Assembly: GCF_003943735.1 (NCBI RefSeq)
Contig: NZ_RJMV01000004.1
Coordinates: 124,001 to 188,000, forward strand
Reading direction: 5' to 3'
Length of the DNA: 64,000 nucleotides
DNA from: Streptococcus sanguinis
GTDB taxonomy: Bacteria > Bacillota > Bacilli > Lactobacillales > Streptococcaceae
Shown here: piece after piece, positions 56,129 to 64,000 of the stretch
How the letters are laid out: every line of letters begins with the position of its first letter
Numbering within the stretch: position 1 is the stretch's first letter
The notes under the pieces: model-generated
The model's database searches: none
What the model was told of the DNA's origin: nothing
The model's input: only the letters and a program-made list of their open reading frames with translations
Position numbers and translations under genes: made by a program

Positions 56129-56160
56129 CAAAAAAGCTGGGACACATTATGAATCCCAGC
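56129..56160 (-). terminator. terminator of the DJ-1/PfpI gene
   Basis: GCTGGGA (56136-56142) pairs with TCCCAGC (56154-56160); six T follow on the minus strand. Confidence 0.85.
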
Positions 56161-56166
56161 ATATTT

Positions 56167-56715
56167 TTAATTCCCAAATACATCTGTGTATAGCATGGCA
56201 TCAGCCAACTGGTCAGCGTCTCCGCCCAGCTGACGAACCAGCTCATAGGCGAAAGCCAAGGCAGTTGATGGACCGCGGCTAGTAATCAGCTTCCCATCAA
56301 CAAGAACTGTTTCTTTACGGTAAGTTCCATTTTTAATATTGTCTTGAGCACCATCATAGCAAGTGAAATACTTACCAGTCAAGATACCTGCGCGGTCAAG
56401 AGCAATGGGAGCGGCACAAATGGCAGCGATGAATTTGCCCTCCTGCTGAAAGTCCTGCAAAAGCTGCATCAGGCGGTCATCATCGCGAAGATTAGCTGAT
56501 CCCGGCATCCCCCCTGGCAAGATGACCATATCGTAGTCATCCAGTCTGCCCTTCCAGACCTGATCCGCCTGAACAGTGATAGCGTGAGAGCCAGTCACTG
56601 ATTCATCAAAACCAATCATATCACAGACAAGACCTGCACGGCGCAAGACATCCACAACCGTCAGGGCCTCGATTTCTTCAAAGCCGGGAGCTAAGAGTAA
56701 AGCTGCTTTTTTCAT
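56167..56715 (-). CDS. DJ-1/PfpI (YajL-like) family protein
   Basis: A 182-residue protein with the family start KKAALLLAPGFEEIEALTVV and the nucleophile elbow FIAAICAAPIALDRAG, whose Cys (about residue 103) is the reactive residue; a catalytic-type Glu is in GFEEIE. Members act as deglycases or chaperones protecting against glyoxals and oxidative stress, which is disputed, and the activity here is unproven. The ATG at 56715 follows AGAAAGGA; a longer reading from 56742 lacks a ribosome site. It lies 69 nt after rodA. Confidence 0.9.
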   Translation of the reverse strand: MKKAALLLAPGFEEIEALTVVDVLRRAGLVCDMIGFDESVTGSHAITVQADQVWKGRLDDYDMVILPGGMPGSANLRDDDRLMQLLQDFQQEGKFIAAICAAPIALDRAGILTGKYFTCYDGAQDNIKNGTYRKETVLVDGKLITSRGPSTALAFAYELVRQLGGDADQLADAMLYTDVFGN

Positions 56716-56784
56716 GAAAATATCCTTTCTGATATGAGCCAATCACAAAAACACATCTGATTTGTGAGTCAAAAACTTGCTTTT

Positions 56785-58017
56785 TTATTTTAATTTCTTC
56801 AGTACGACTTTTTTACGGACAGCTGGAATTCGCTCCTTCTTTTCATCCGTCAGGCTGTTCTGATAGGAGACGGACAGTAGGAGACCAACACCGATAAGAT
56901 TACTGATGATAGAAGAGCCACCCTGTGAGATAAAGGGCAGCGGAATCCCTGTCAGAGGTAGAATCCCTGTCACCGCTCCAATATTTTCAAAGATATGGAA
57001 GAGCAGCATCATGATAAAGCCAGTTGAGATATAAGTATAAAACTGATTATTGGATTTAATCGTAATCTTGAGCATGCGGTAAATCAGCAATAAATAGAGC
57101 ATGATAACCAAGGTTGAGCCCAAAAAGCCAAAATCTTCTGCAATGACGGTGAAAATCATATCGCTTTCCCGAACAGGCACCAAGAGATTCGAAACATTAA
57201 AGCCTTGACCAGTCAGACCGCCGCTTCCGACAGCGATTTGTCCCTGTGCTTGCTGGAAGGTGGTAGTCTGAGCGTAGTCAAAGGGATGAAGCCAAGCCAA
57301 AATCCGATTGATTTGGTAGGTTGGCATGCCTAGATTATGCAGAAAGGCACGGCCGCCATCGGAAATAAAGATAAAGAGAAATCCTCCCAACAGCAGTACT
57401 CCCGTCAGAAAGACCGGCAGAATAATCTTCCAAGAAACACCTGACAGTAGAACGATACCGCCATATATAGCAACAAAAACTAAAGCTGTCCCCAAATCAC
57501 TCTGAAGGGTTAACAGAACCAGAACAGGCACTGTGTAGAGCCCAAGCTTCAGAATCAGAAAAAAGTCTAAAGCCAAGGTTCGCTCATCCTGCTTGTGCTG
57601 CTGGAGAAAATGAACCACCAGCCGCGACAGCATGAGAATATATGAAATCTTCATGAACTCCGAGGGCTGAAAGAGGGTCACACCACGAATAGCAATCCAG
57701 TTTTTGGCACCAGTTGAGGCTACCAGAGATTGGCTGTAAAAAATCAGAGGCAAGACCATGAGGCCAAGACCAAAAACATAGAGATAAGGCGTAATTTTCC
57801 AGAGAAACTTGGTGTTAAAAAACATGAGGATAAAGCTGAGCAGGAAGCCCACCGCAATCCAGGCAATCTGCTGACCAACCATGGGCCAGGCATTGTCAGG
57901 ATAATCATGACTAACAGCAATGTAAATAGCCACAACACCGATTGAGAGCAGCATCAAAACAGGCAAAATTAAACTATAATCAATCCGAGACTCAAACGTC
58001 CGTCTTTGATAGGGCAT
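56785..58017 (-). CDS. rodA: rod shape-determining / cell-wall polymerase RodA (FtsW/RodA/SpoVE family)
   Basis: A 410-residue SEDS protein with about ten membrane segments and the family signature PLTGIPLPFISQGGSSIISN near residue 355. The segment GAKNWIAIRGVTLFQPSEFMKI is also diagnostic. It is a peptidoglycan glycosyltransferase working with a class B PBP, in ovococci for peripheral wall growth. I assign RodA rather than FtsW from its place near gyrB and ezrA, which I recall from pneumococcus. A GGAGGG site precedes the ATG. Confidence 0.9.
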   Translation of the reverse strand: MPYQRRTFESRIDYSLILPVLMLLSIGVVAIYIAVSHDYPDNAWPMVGQQIAWIAVGFLLSFILMFFNTKFLWKITPYLYVFGLGLMVLPLIFYSQSLVASTGAKNWIAIRGVTLFQPSEFMKISYILMLSRLVVHFLQQHKQDERTLALDFFLILKLGLYTVPVLVLLTLQSDLGTALVFVAIYGGIVLLSGVSWKIILPVFLTGVLLLGGFLFIFISDGGRAFLHNLGMPTYQINRILAWLHPFDYAQTTTFQQAQGQIAVGSGGLTGQGFNVSNLLVPVRESDMIFTVIAEDFGFLGSTLVIMLYLLLIYRMLKITIKSNNQFYTYISTGFIMMLLFHIFENIGAVTGILPLTGIPLPFISQGGSSIISNLIGVGLLLSVSYQNSLTDEKKERIPAVRKKVVLKKLK

Positions 58018-58029
58018 AGTCCCTCCTTT

Positions 58030-59004
58030 TTAGAAAAAATACTGGATAATCAAGCTAGAAACAGCGACGCAAAACCAAGCGAAGGCACCAGTCAGCAAAG
58101 GCGCCGCTCCTGCTTGCTTAAACTGCTTAAAGGAAACCTTCGCGCCAATAGCTGCCAAGGCCATAGCCATCAGCCACTGAGAAATGAATTTTGTATAGGG
58201 GATGACAGCAGCCGACAGAAACCCAAGACTGCTGATAAGTGAAGCTAGGACAAACCAAGCTATAAACCAAGGAAAAATCTGTTTCAAGTTTGTCTTTTGT
58301 GATGACTGCTTAGACTTGATATAGCGATAAGCTGCGAAGATCAAGCAGGCCGGTACAATCATCAGAGCCCGACTAAGCTTAACAATGGTCGCCAAGTCTC
58401 CAGCTGACGAGCTATATGTATAGCCTGCTGCCACTACTGACGAAGTATCATTGATGGCTGTTCCAGCCCAAGTCCCGAAAAATGCATCCGACATCTGCAG
58501 CAAATGCCCTAAAAAAGGGAAAATGAATACTGCTAAAATATTGAAAAAGAAAATAGTGGAGATAGACAGAGCGATTTCCTCTTCATCAGCTTCCAAGATT
58601 GGTGATGCGGCCGCAATGGCAGAACCGCCGCAGATGGCTGTTCCAAAACCAATTAAAATAGTCAAGACGCGGTTCATCTTAAAGAAACAGCCAGCCAGAT
58701 AAGCCGCCAGAAAGGCTATCACAATCGTGATAAGACTGATACGAAGAGAAGAAATCCCCGTCTCAGAAACCTGACCTATGGACATAGAAAATCCTAAAAA
58801 GATAATGGAATACTGCAGCAATTTTTTCCCCGAATAGCTGAGTCCTTCCTGAAAAGCAGCCGGCAGCTTCATGCTGTTATTCAAAACAATCCCAAAGACA
58901 ATAGCCAAAACACTAGAGCCTATCAAGGGAAACAAACCGCCTAAAAAGATAGAAACAGCCGCTATGCCAAAGGATAACAGAATTCCTGGTAAATATTTTT
59001 TCAC
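58030..59004 (-). CDS. YeiH-type (UPF0324) putative sulfate exporter family membrane protein
   Basis: A 324-residue protein with about ten hydrophobic segments and the family core LIGFGTAICGGSAIAAASPILEADEEEIALS plus GTAINDTSSVVAAGYTYSS. Two starts are GTG: the one at 59004 (KKYLPGILLSFG) has AGAAGGGG at proper spacing, while the one at 59010 is too close to it. An extended -10 TGTTATAAT lies at 59040-59032. The stop is 12 nt before rodA, so the two are probably co-transcribed. The substrate is not experimentally established for most of the family. Confidence 0.85.
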   Translation of the reverse strand: MKKYLPGILLSFGIAAVSIFLGGLFPLIGSSVLAIVFGIVLNNSMKLPAAFQEGLSYSGKKLLQYSIIFLGFSMSIGQVSETGISSLRISLITIVIAFLAAYLAGCFFKMNRVLTILIGFGTAICGGSAIAAASPILEADEEEIALSISTIFFFNILAVFIFPFLGHLLQMSDAFFGTWAGTAINDTSSVVAAGYTYSSSAGDLATIVKLSRALMIVPACLIFAAYRYIKSKQSSQKTNLKQIFPWFIAWFVLASLISSLGFLSAAVIPYTKFISQWLMAMALAAIGAKVSFKQFKQAGAAPLLTGAFAWFCVAVSSLIIQYFF

Positions 59005-59068
59005 GAACACCCCTTCTTTCCTATGCCTCTCATTATAACAAATTTTATCCTAAAAATCTGAATGAATT

Positions 59069-59100
59069 TAAAAAATCAGCCGATAAAACTCAGCTGATTT
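59069..59100 (-). terminator. terminator of dinG
   Basis: AATCAGC (59074-59080) pairs with GCTGATT (59093-59099), followed by TTTTTTAAA on the minus strand. Confidence 0.75.
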
Positions 59101-59109
59101 CAGATAGTT

Positions 59110-61554
59110 TCAGTCAAAAAAGTCTCGTAACTCCTTCATAATGGCTGCCTCCGGCAGAATATCCAAAGAAGCCAATTGTGACAGATGATGCTGAATCTGC
59201 TTGCCATAGCGTTTACTAGAAATGCGATTGTCCAAAAGAATAACAGCTGACTTCTGATGTTCATTGCGCCGGGTCCGGCCAATAGCCTGCTTAAGCCGTA
59301 AGATGGCAAGAGGCAGTTGATAATCATAAAAGGCATTCTTACCTTCCCCTTTCAGGCGGCTGTTAATCTTTTGAACAAAGAAATCCTTTGGATTGTCAAA
59401 TGGAATCCGAGTAATCAGCTGAATAATCTGGTCTTGCTCAGCAAAATCCGCCCCCTCCCAAAAGCTGCCAGAGCCCAAAAGAATACCTGCCTCTCCTCTA
59501 TCAAAACGCCGCTTGATATTGCCAGCATCGCCATTTTTATATTGGGCCAAATGCGGCAGAGCCAGCAAGTCCGAAACAGTCAAAAGCAAGTCTTTAGAGG
59601 TGAAGAGGACGACAATAGGCAGACCAAGTTCTGCCACTTCTTGCAGGCAAGTAACAATCTCTTGCGCAAAATCCTCAGTTGACAAATCCACTACTGCTGG
59701 AAAATTCTCATCTAAAAAGAGCTTCTGCAGTGGTTTCTTCTTGGTTTTCAGCTTGTAAAAGTGATAACTTTCAAAGCCTAGCAACTGCGCCAGATTGACC
59801 TTTGAGCTGATTTCCAGAGTGGACGAAACCAAGATAACCTTAGCCCTTTCAGTTAAAAAGTCTGTGAAATGCAGTAATTCTGAACGGCCAGCATGCAGTG
59901 TCATCAAGCGTTGGTCTGCCAAAACTTCATCAACCAACCAATAATACTGGTATTTGCCACTGAACAAGTGCTGCAGCTCAGGCAGGGCACTAGTCTTTAA
60001 CTCGGACACATCCTGAAGCAGTCGGGCAATCTTTTCCGGACTTAGCTCAGATGCTTTCTTGCGATGCTTCTCTGCGGCATCAGCCAGCTCAAACTGAATG
60101 CTTTGCAAAAGCCGTTGCTGCAGAAGTTCCCCTTCTTCCTGAAGGAGATGATTTATCTGCTGCAGGGTTTTAGATAGATTTATACTGGACTGAGAGAAGC
60201 TTTCCAAGGCGAAAAACATCTTCTGGGCTTCATCAACTACCAGAATACGATTGTCCAGCAAAGACTGGTCATCCTCTAAACGCGTCAGCAGGTAAGCATG
60301 ATTGGTAATCACGACTCGACTGGTGGCCGCCTTGACCTGTCCCAGCCGCCAAAAATCTTCCTCATAAAAAAGAGAATGTTTGCTTAGCTTGCCATCATGA
60401 CGGATTTCATTGAAGTAGCTTGAAAAGCGATGAGCCTGCCCGATTTCACTCAAATCACCTGTTTTAGTTTCTGTCAGCCAGACTAAGAGTTGTAGCTTGC
60501 AGCGATTAATCAGACGGTTGTCATATTCCCTGTCTAGTGTCTGATAGAAATGGTCAAGCTTGAGATAATTCTCCGGACTCTTTAGACTGTGAAAGGAAAT
60601 ACCAAAGACTTCCTCCAACAATCGTCCTTCCTTTTGCAACAGCTGGTCCTGCAGAATCTTAGTCGGAACCGTCACTAGTACTTTTTCCCGGCCTCTAGAC
60701 AGAATGGGCAGCAAATAGCCAAAGGTCTTGCCCAAGCCTGTCTGTGCCTCTAAAAAACTAGGGACCTGCTGGTCCAGAGCTTCCTCCATAAAACGAGCAA
60801 ATTTGAGCTGTTCAGACCGCTCTTCTAAGCCCAGCAGGTATAGATTGGTGAGGAAATCCTGCGACAGTTTCTTTTCCGAAGTCAGCTTTTGGGGAAGTCG
60901 CAGGAAAATACCATGGCAGGATTGCAGTTCCTTATCTTGCTGATCCGGCATCGTCTGATAAACTTCCTCGATAGCCAAGCGAGACTCATAGATAATGCTG
61001 TCCGCCAAAGTTAGCATTTTCTCAACCAAGGCCTTGGATAGACTCTTGATTTTGTCTTGTATTTTTAAAAATAGCTGAGCCGTTGCTTGAGCATCTGCCA
61101 GAGCAGTGTGGGCATTTTCCAAAGAAATATCCAGCAAATTACAGAGATTGCCCAAGGAATATTTATCAAAGGTCGGGTAAAAGACCTGAGCCAACTCCAC
61201 CGTATCCACACGCGGTGTCAGCAAGTCAAACCCTTCCCAGAAAAGAGACTCTGCTAGTAGATTGGCGTCAAACTTAACATTATGAGCGACAAAAATCGCG
61301 TCCTGAATCAGCTCATATACCTCAGCTGCTACCTGAGAAAACTCCGGGGCTTTGCCAAGCCGCTCATCATTCAATCCCGTCAGCTCTTTGATATGCTCAT
61401 CCAGTTCCTCATGAGGATTGACATCTGTTTCATAAGTCTTGGTAATGATTCCATTCTCAATCAGAACAATGCCAATCTGGATAATCTTTGCACTGCTGCC
61501 CGTTCCTGTAGCCTCCAAGTCCACAACGGCATACTTATAATCATTTTGTGTCAT
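59110..61554 (-). CDS. dinG: DinG-family exonuclease/helicase
   Basis: An 814-residue protein. An N-terminal DEDD exonuclease (~1-165) has AVVDLEATGTGS, VAHNVKFDANLLAE and the helical HTALADAQATA motif. An SF2 helicase part has Walker A TGLGKTF (~275), the box-II-like VVDEAQK, LVSSTLE, SGSFWEGADF and QAIGRTRRNEH. The segment between Walker A and box II holds only one clear cysteine, so the iron-sulfur cluster of E. coli DinG is absent, as in Gram-positive DinG fused to an exonuclease. In S. aureus that type was reported to act mainly as a 3'-5' exonuclease. Its role is in DNA repair; only 9 nt separate TATAAT from the start codon. Confidence 0.92.
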   Translation of the reverse strand: MTQNDYKYAVVDLEATGTGSSAKIIQIGIVLIENGIITKTYETDVNPHEELDEHIKELTGLNDERLGKAPEFSQVAAEVYELIQDAIFVAHNVKFDANLLAESLFWEGFDLLTPRVDTVELAQVFYPTFDKYSLGNLCNLLDISLENAHTALADAQATAQLFLKIQDKIKSLSKALVEKMLTLADSIIYESRLAIEEVYQTMPDQQDKELQSCHGIFLRLPQKLTSEKKLSQDFLTNLYLLGLEERSEQLKFARFMEEALDQQVPSFLEAQTGLGKTFGYLLPILSRGREKVLVTVPTKILQDQLLQKEGRLLEEVFGISFHSLKSPENYLKLDHFYQTLDREYDNRLINRCKLQLLVWLTETKTGDLSEIGQAHRFSSYFNEIRHDGKLSKHSLFYEEDFWRLGQVKAATSRVVITNHAYLLTRLEDDQSLLDNRILVVDEAQKMFFALESFSQSSINLSKTLQQINHLLQEEGELLQQRLLQSIQFELADAAEKHRKKASELSPEKIARLLQDVSELKTSALPELQHLFSGKYQYYWLVDEVLADQRLMTLHAGRSELLHFTDFLTERAKVILVSSTLEISSKVNLAQLLGFESYHFYKLKTKKKPLQKLFLDENFPAVVDLSTEDFAQEIVTCLQEVAELGLPIVVLFTSKDLLLTVSDLLALPHLAQYKNGDAGNIKRRFDRGEAGILLGSGSFWEGADFAEQDQIIQLITRIPFDNPKDFFVQKINSRLKGEGKNAFYDYQLPLAILRLKQAIGRTRRNEHQKSAVILLDNRISSKRYGKQIQHHLSQLASLDILPEAAIMKELRDFFD

Positions 61555-61563
61555 ACTGCTATG

Positions 61564-61572
61564 ATTATATCA
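61564..61572 (-). promoter_or_regulatory. extended -10 directly before dinG
   Basis: TGATATAAT (61572-61564) ends 9 nt before the dinG ATG. The leader would be 0-3 nt and no ribosome site can fit. Confidence 0.6.
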
Positions 61573-61689
61573 TAAAAGCCATTCTGAGACATCTGAAAAT
61601 TTTCAGCCATAGTCTATGAAGCAATTCTGTGCAAAAAATTCTCTTTTCTGTTACACTCAATAGCAGAATACATTTTCCGAGGAAATCAA

Positions 61690-62328
61690 ATGAAGATTCA
61701 TAAAATTATCAACCTTGTTGCATTTGAAAACACCTATATATTAGAAAATAATCAGGGCCTCCTAGTCGTCGATCCTGGCAGTGACTGGAAAAAGATTGAA
61801 CGCAAGCTAGAGGAATTAGCTAAGCCTCTGATTGCTATTCTCTTGACCCACACCCATTATGACCATATTATGAGCTTAGAAAAGGTTCGAGAGCACTATG
61901 CGGCCCCACCTGTCTATGTGGCTGAGAGCGAAAGCAGCTGGCTCTATACACCGACAGATAACCTATCTGGTCTGGCGCGCCATGCTGATATGGATGATAT
62001 TATCTGTCGACCAGCAGAAGAGTTTTTCTCCTACGAAACAGACTATGATCTTAGAGGCTTTCACTTCTATGTGCTTGCAACACCTGGCCACTCCATCGGA
62101 GGTGTCTCTCTAGTCTTTCCAGATGACCGCCTTGTTTTGACAGGTGATGCCCTCTTTCGGGAAAGCATTGGACGAACGGATCTTCCTACAGGAAACATGG
62201 AGCAATTACTGACGTCTATTCGTGAGAAACTTCTGGTCCTACCTAAAGACTATGCTGTTTATCCTGGACATGGTCATGATACCACTATTTCACATGAAAA
62301 AATCTTTAATCCATTTTTAGCTCAGTAG
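61690..62328 (+). CDS. metallo-beta-lactamase-fold hydrolase (glyoxalase II-like)
   Basis: A 212-residue protein with the metal motif LLTHTHYDHIMSL (HxHxDH form), a further His in LATPGHSIGGVSL, Asp in VLTGDALFRESIGRTDLP and a final His in YPGHGHDTT. It resembles small hydroxyacylglutathione-hydrolase-like proteins. Streptococci often lack glutathione pathways, so the substrate may be another thioester. GAGGAAAT precedes the ATG. Confidence 0.9.
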   Translation: MKIHKIINLVAFENTYILENNQGLLVVDPGSDWKKIERKLEELAKPLIAILLTHTHYDHIMSLEKVREHYAAPPVYVAESESSWLYTPTDNLSGLARHADMDDIICRPAEEFFSYETDYDLRGFHFYVLATPGHSIGGVSLVFPDDRLVLTGDALFRESIGRTDLPTGNMEQLLTSIREKLLVLPKDYAVYPGHGHDTTISHEKIFNPFLAQ

Positions 62329-62351
62329 CTATTAAAGCAATTACCTATAAC

Positions 62352-62388
62352 AAAAACAGAGTTTGAAAATCTTCAAACTCTGTTTTTT
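62352..62388. terminator. bidirectional terminator
   Basis: CAGAGTTTGAA (62357-62367) pairs with TTCAAACTCTG (62372-62382), with A- and T-runs on both sides. It serves the hydrolase (plus) and ftsX (minus). Confidence 0.9.
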
Positions 62389-62396
62389 ATGATTTG

Positions 62397-63323
62397 TTAA
62401 ATCTTCAAGAAGCGTCTCATAGAGATGATAGATCCCAATGATCCGATAAGAATTCCCAACACAAAGAGTGCTGCTATCATAATTGGACTAAAGAGTTTTG
62501 GATCAATCATAGAAAGCCCTTGACCTACCAAGCTCTTATTCATAGTCTGGAAGGCTATACCATATGTCAAATATACTACAAGTGACGGAACTGTTGCTCC
62601 TAGCAAGCCAATCCATGCTCCTTCAAACAGGAATGGTCCACGGATATAGCTATTCTTGGCACCAACCAAGCGCATGATTTGAATCTCGCGACTGCGGGAA
62701 ATAATGGTAATCCGAATAGTATTGGAAATGAGGAGGATAGCAATGAAAATCAGAAGCGCTGTCCCAATCAATCCCCATGTTTGGATGAAATTAGAAAACG
62801 CAAAGAGATTTTTGGTATTGGTACCACCATTTTGAACCTCAGAAACACCATCAATCTTACGAGCATCTTTTGTAACAGATTCAACATACTTAGGTGCCTT
62901 GGTCTCAACAATATAAGCATCGTAAAGAGGATTATTTTCTTCATCAAAAACATCCCACTCACTACCCATGGTCTCTGTTAGCTTATTATACTGCTCTTGC
63001 TTGCTAGAAAAAGTAACCTTCTCTACATTTTTCATAGAAGTCAGAGCATCATAGACCTTGTGGTAGTCTTCATTCTGAACTGTTTGGCCTTCTTTTACAA
63101 TCGTTTCGCTATTGTCGGCAACATCCTTACGCATGTATACCATAACGCGGACATTATTGGAAATATCATTTGCCAACTTGGCTGTATTTAAAATTACTGA
63201 AGCAAAGACAGCCACTAAGCTCAAGGTAATCATAACCGAGCTGACAGCCGCTACAGTCATCCAACCATTCCGCGTAAGACTCTTAAGCGACTCAATCAAA
63301 TGACGAAAAAATCTTCTAATCAT
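62397..63323 (-). CDS. ftsX: cell division protein FtsX
   Basis: A 308-residue permease-like protein. The first membrane segment (~21-45, NGWMTVAAVSSVMITLSLVA) is followed by an extracytoplasmic loop (~45-180) that in pneumococcus binds and activates the hydrolase PcsB. Three more segments follow, with TIISRSREIQIMRLVGAKNS. The ATG at 63323 (MIRRFFRHLIESLKSLTRNG) overlaps the ftsE stop and gives the usual streptococcal length; longer readings run through ftsE. With FtsE it couples ATP hydrolysis to peptidoglycan cleavage at septation. Confidence 0.95.
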   Translation of the reverse strand: MIRRFFRHLIESLKSLTRNGWMTVAAVSSVMITLSLVAVFASVILNTAKLANDISNNVRVMVYMRKDVADNSETIVKEGQTVQNEDYHKVYDALTSMKNVEKVTFSSKQEQYNKLTETMGSEWDVFDEENNPLYDAYIVETKAPKYVESVTKDARKIDGVSEVQNGGTNTKNLFAFSNFIQTWGLIGTALLIFIAILLISNTIRITIISRSREIQIMRLVGAKNSYIRGPFLFEGAWIGLLGATVPSLVVYLTYGIAFQTMNKSLVGQGLSMIDPKLFSPIMIAALFVLGILIGSLGSIISMRRFLKI

Positions 63324-64000
63324 CGTATCCGTATTCTCCTTCCGCTTCATCACGTACCACACGGCCATTTTCAATGGCAATAACGCGGTGACGCAGAGTA
63401 TTTACAATCTGGCTGTTGTGGGTTGCCATCAGGACAGTTGTTCCCTGAAGGTTAATCCGCTCCAGCAGGTTCATAATCTCCCAAGAATTATCTGGGTCCA
63501 AGTTTCCTGTCGGCTCATCCGCAATCAGGACTTTAGGGTTGTTGGCAATCGCACGCGCAATGGCAATCCGCTGCTGCTCACCACCGGAAAGCTCATTAGG
63601 GAATGAACGAACCTTGTGCTTCAGACCAACCAGATCCAGCACTTCCATAACCCGTTTTTTAATATTGCGGCGACGCTCACCGATAACTTCCATGGCGTAG
63701 GCAATATTCTCATACACTGTCTTTTTAGGAAGAAGTTTATAGTCTTGGAAGACGACTCCAACCTGACGGCGCAGCATTGGAACATCACGCTTCTTAATCT
63801 TAGCTAAGTCAAAATCAGCTACTTTCAGACTTCCCTTATCCAGCTTTATCTCCCGGTAAAGCAAACGAATAAAGGTTGACTTTCCTGCTCCTGAAGGACC
63901 TACAATATAGGCAAACTCCCCAGGTTCTACATTAATAGACACACTACGAAGGGCAGTGGTCCCGTTGCCATACTTCTTGACAACATCTTTCATTTCAATT
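63316..64000 (-). CDS. ftsE: cell division ATP-binding protein FtsE (5' end cut by window edge)
   Basis: About 228 residues are visible: Walker A GPSGAGKSTFIR, signature LSGGEQQRIAIARAI, Walker B VLIADEPTGNLDPDNSWE and switch LMATHNSQIVNTLRHR. The window ends inside the gene: codons for Ile-Glu stand before the first visible Met (63993), and related FtsE proteins begin a few residues earlier, so that Met is not the start. It works with FtsX, whose gene overlaps its end by 8 nt. Confidence 0.95.
   Translation of the reverse strand, partial: IEMKDVVKKYGNGTTALRSVSINVEPGEFAYIVGPSGAGKSTFIRLLYREIKLDKGSLKVADFDLAKIKKRDVPMLRRQVGVVFQDYKLLPKKTVYENIAYAMEVIGERRRNIKKRVMEVLDLVGLKHKVRSFPNELSGGEQQRIAIARAIANNPKVLIADEPTGNLDPDNSWEIMNLLERINLQGTTVLMATHNSQIVNTLRHRVIAIENGRVVRDEAEGEYGYDD

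Overview
The window reads as chromosomal DNA of an oral streptococcus. The grounds are streptococcal versions of pheS, eno, gyrB, ezrA, rodA, ftsE/ftsX and the PavA/FbpA protein, LPXTG surface proteins with an FSIRK-type signal peptide, T-box leaders, and many extended -10 promoters. Three CshA-family fibril genes in tandem next to fbpA suggest Streptococcus sanguinis or a close relative; this species call rests on my memory of that arrangement and was not searched. Nearly all genes lie on the minus strand.

Layout: 1-600, start of pheS with a phenylalanine-type T-box leader. 631-2290, an ABC-2 exporter pair behind a promoter with an operator-like palindrome. 2332-2690, an AbrB-type protein. 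2743-4131, a stand-alone TrpX-type binding protein under a tryptophan-type T-box. 4174-7500, an AT-rich four-gene block: ECF sigma factor, integral membrane protein, ABC ATPase, ABC-2 permease. 7659-9308, fbpA/rqcH on the plus strand. 9495-34442, three giant CshA-like fibrillar adhesins (2770, 1966 and about 3392 residues) made of roughly 101-residue repeats, 25 kb in all. 34613-38443, a flavodoxin-like reductase, acetolactate decarboxylase, a TPR protein and an AI-2E-family permease. 38615-44120, an operon of small lipoprotein, MacA-like adaptor, MacB-like ATPase, permease, response regulator and histidine kinase. 44362-49669, a lactonase-family protein, a 61-residue protein, mgtE, a HAD pseudogene remnant, eno, a YueI-family gene and an NTF2-like gene broken by one stop codon. 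49666-64000, glycerate kinase, serB, ezrA, gyrB, a HAD phosphatase, a DJ-1 family protein, rodA, a YeiH-type permease, dinG, a metallo-beta-lactamase-fold hydrolase, ftsX and ftsE.

The fibril locus is the most striking region. Each of the three genes has the same 20-bp imperfect palindrome exactly 14 nt upstream of a TATAAT box, overlapping the expected -35. Each is also preceded by a related hairpin, so the tandem duplication unit can be inferred. Inside the genes are 303-bp repeats with no visible difference over about 100 bp, and a 909-bp (three-module) higher-order period. Cell-wall growth and division are well represented (rodA, ezrA, ftsE, ftsX). Three genes (a YueI-family gene, a HAD phosphatase and dinG) have a -10 box so close to the start codon that their mRNAs should be leaderless or nearly so. 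The ECF-sigma/ABC block is the best candidate for a poorly described system: ECF factors are uncommon in streptococci, and the membrane protein could be its anti-sigma factor.
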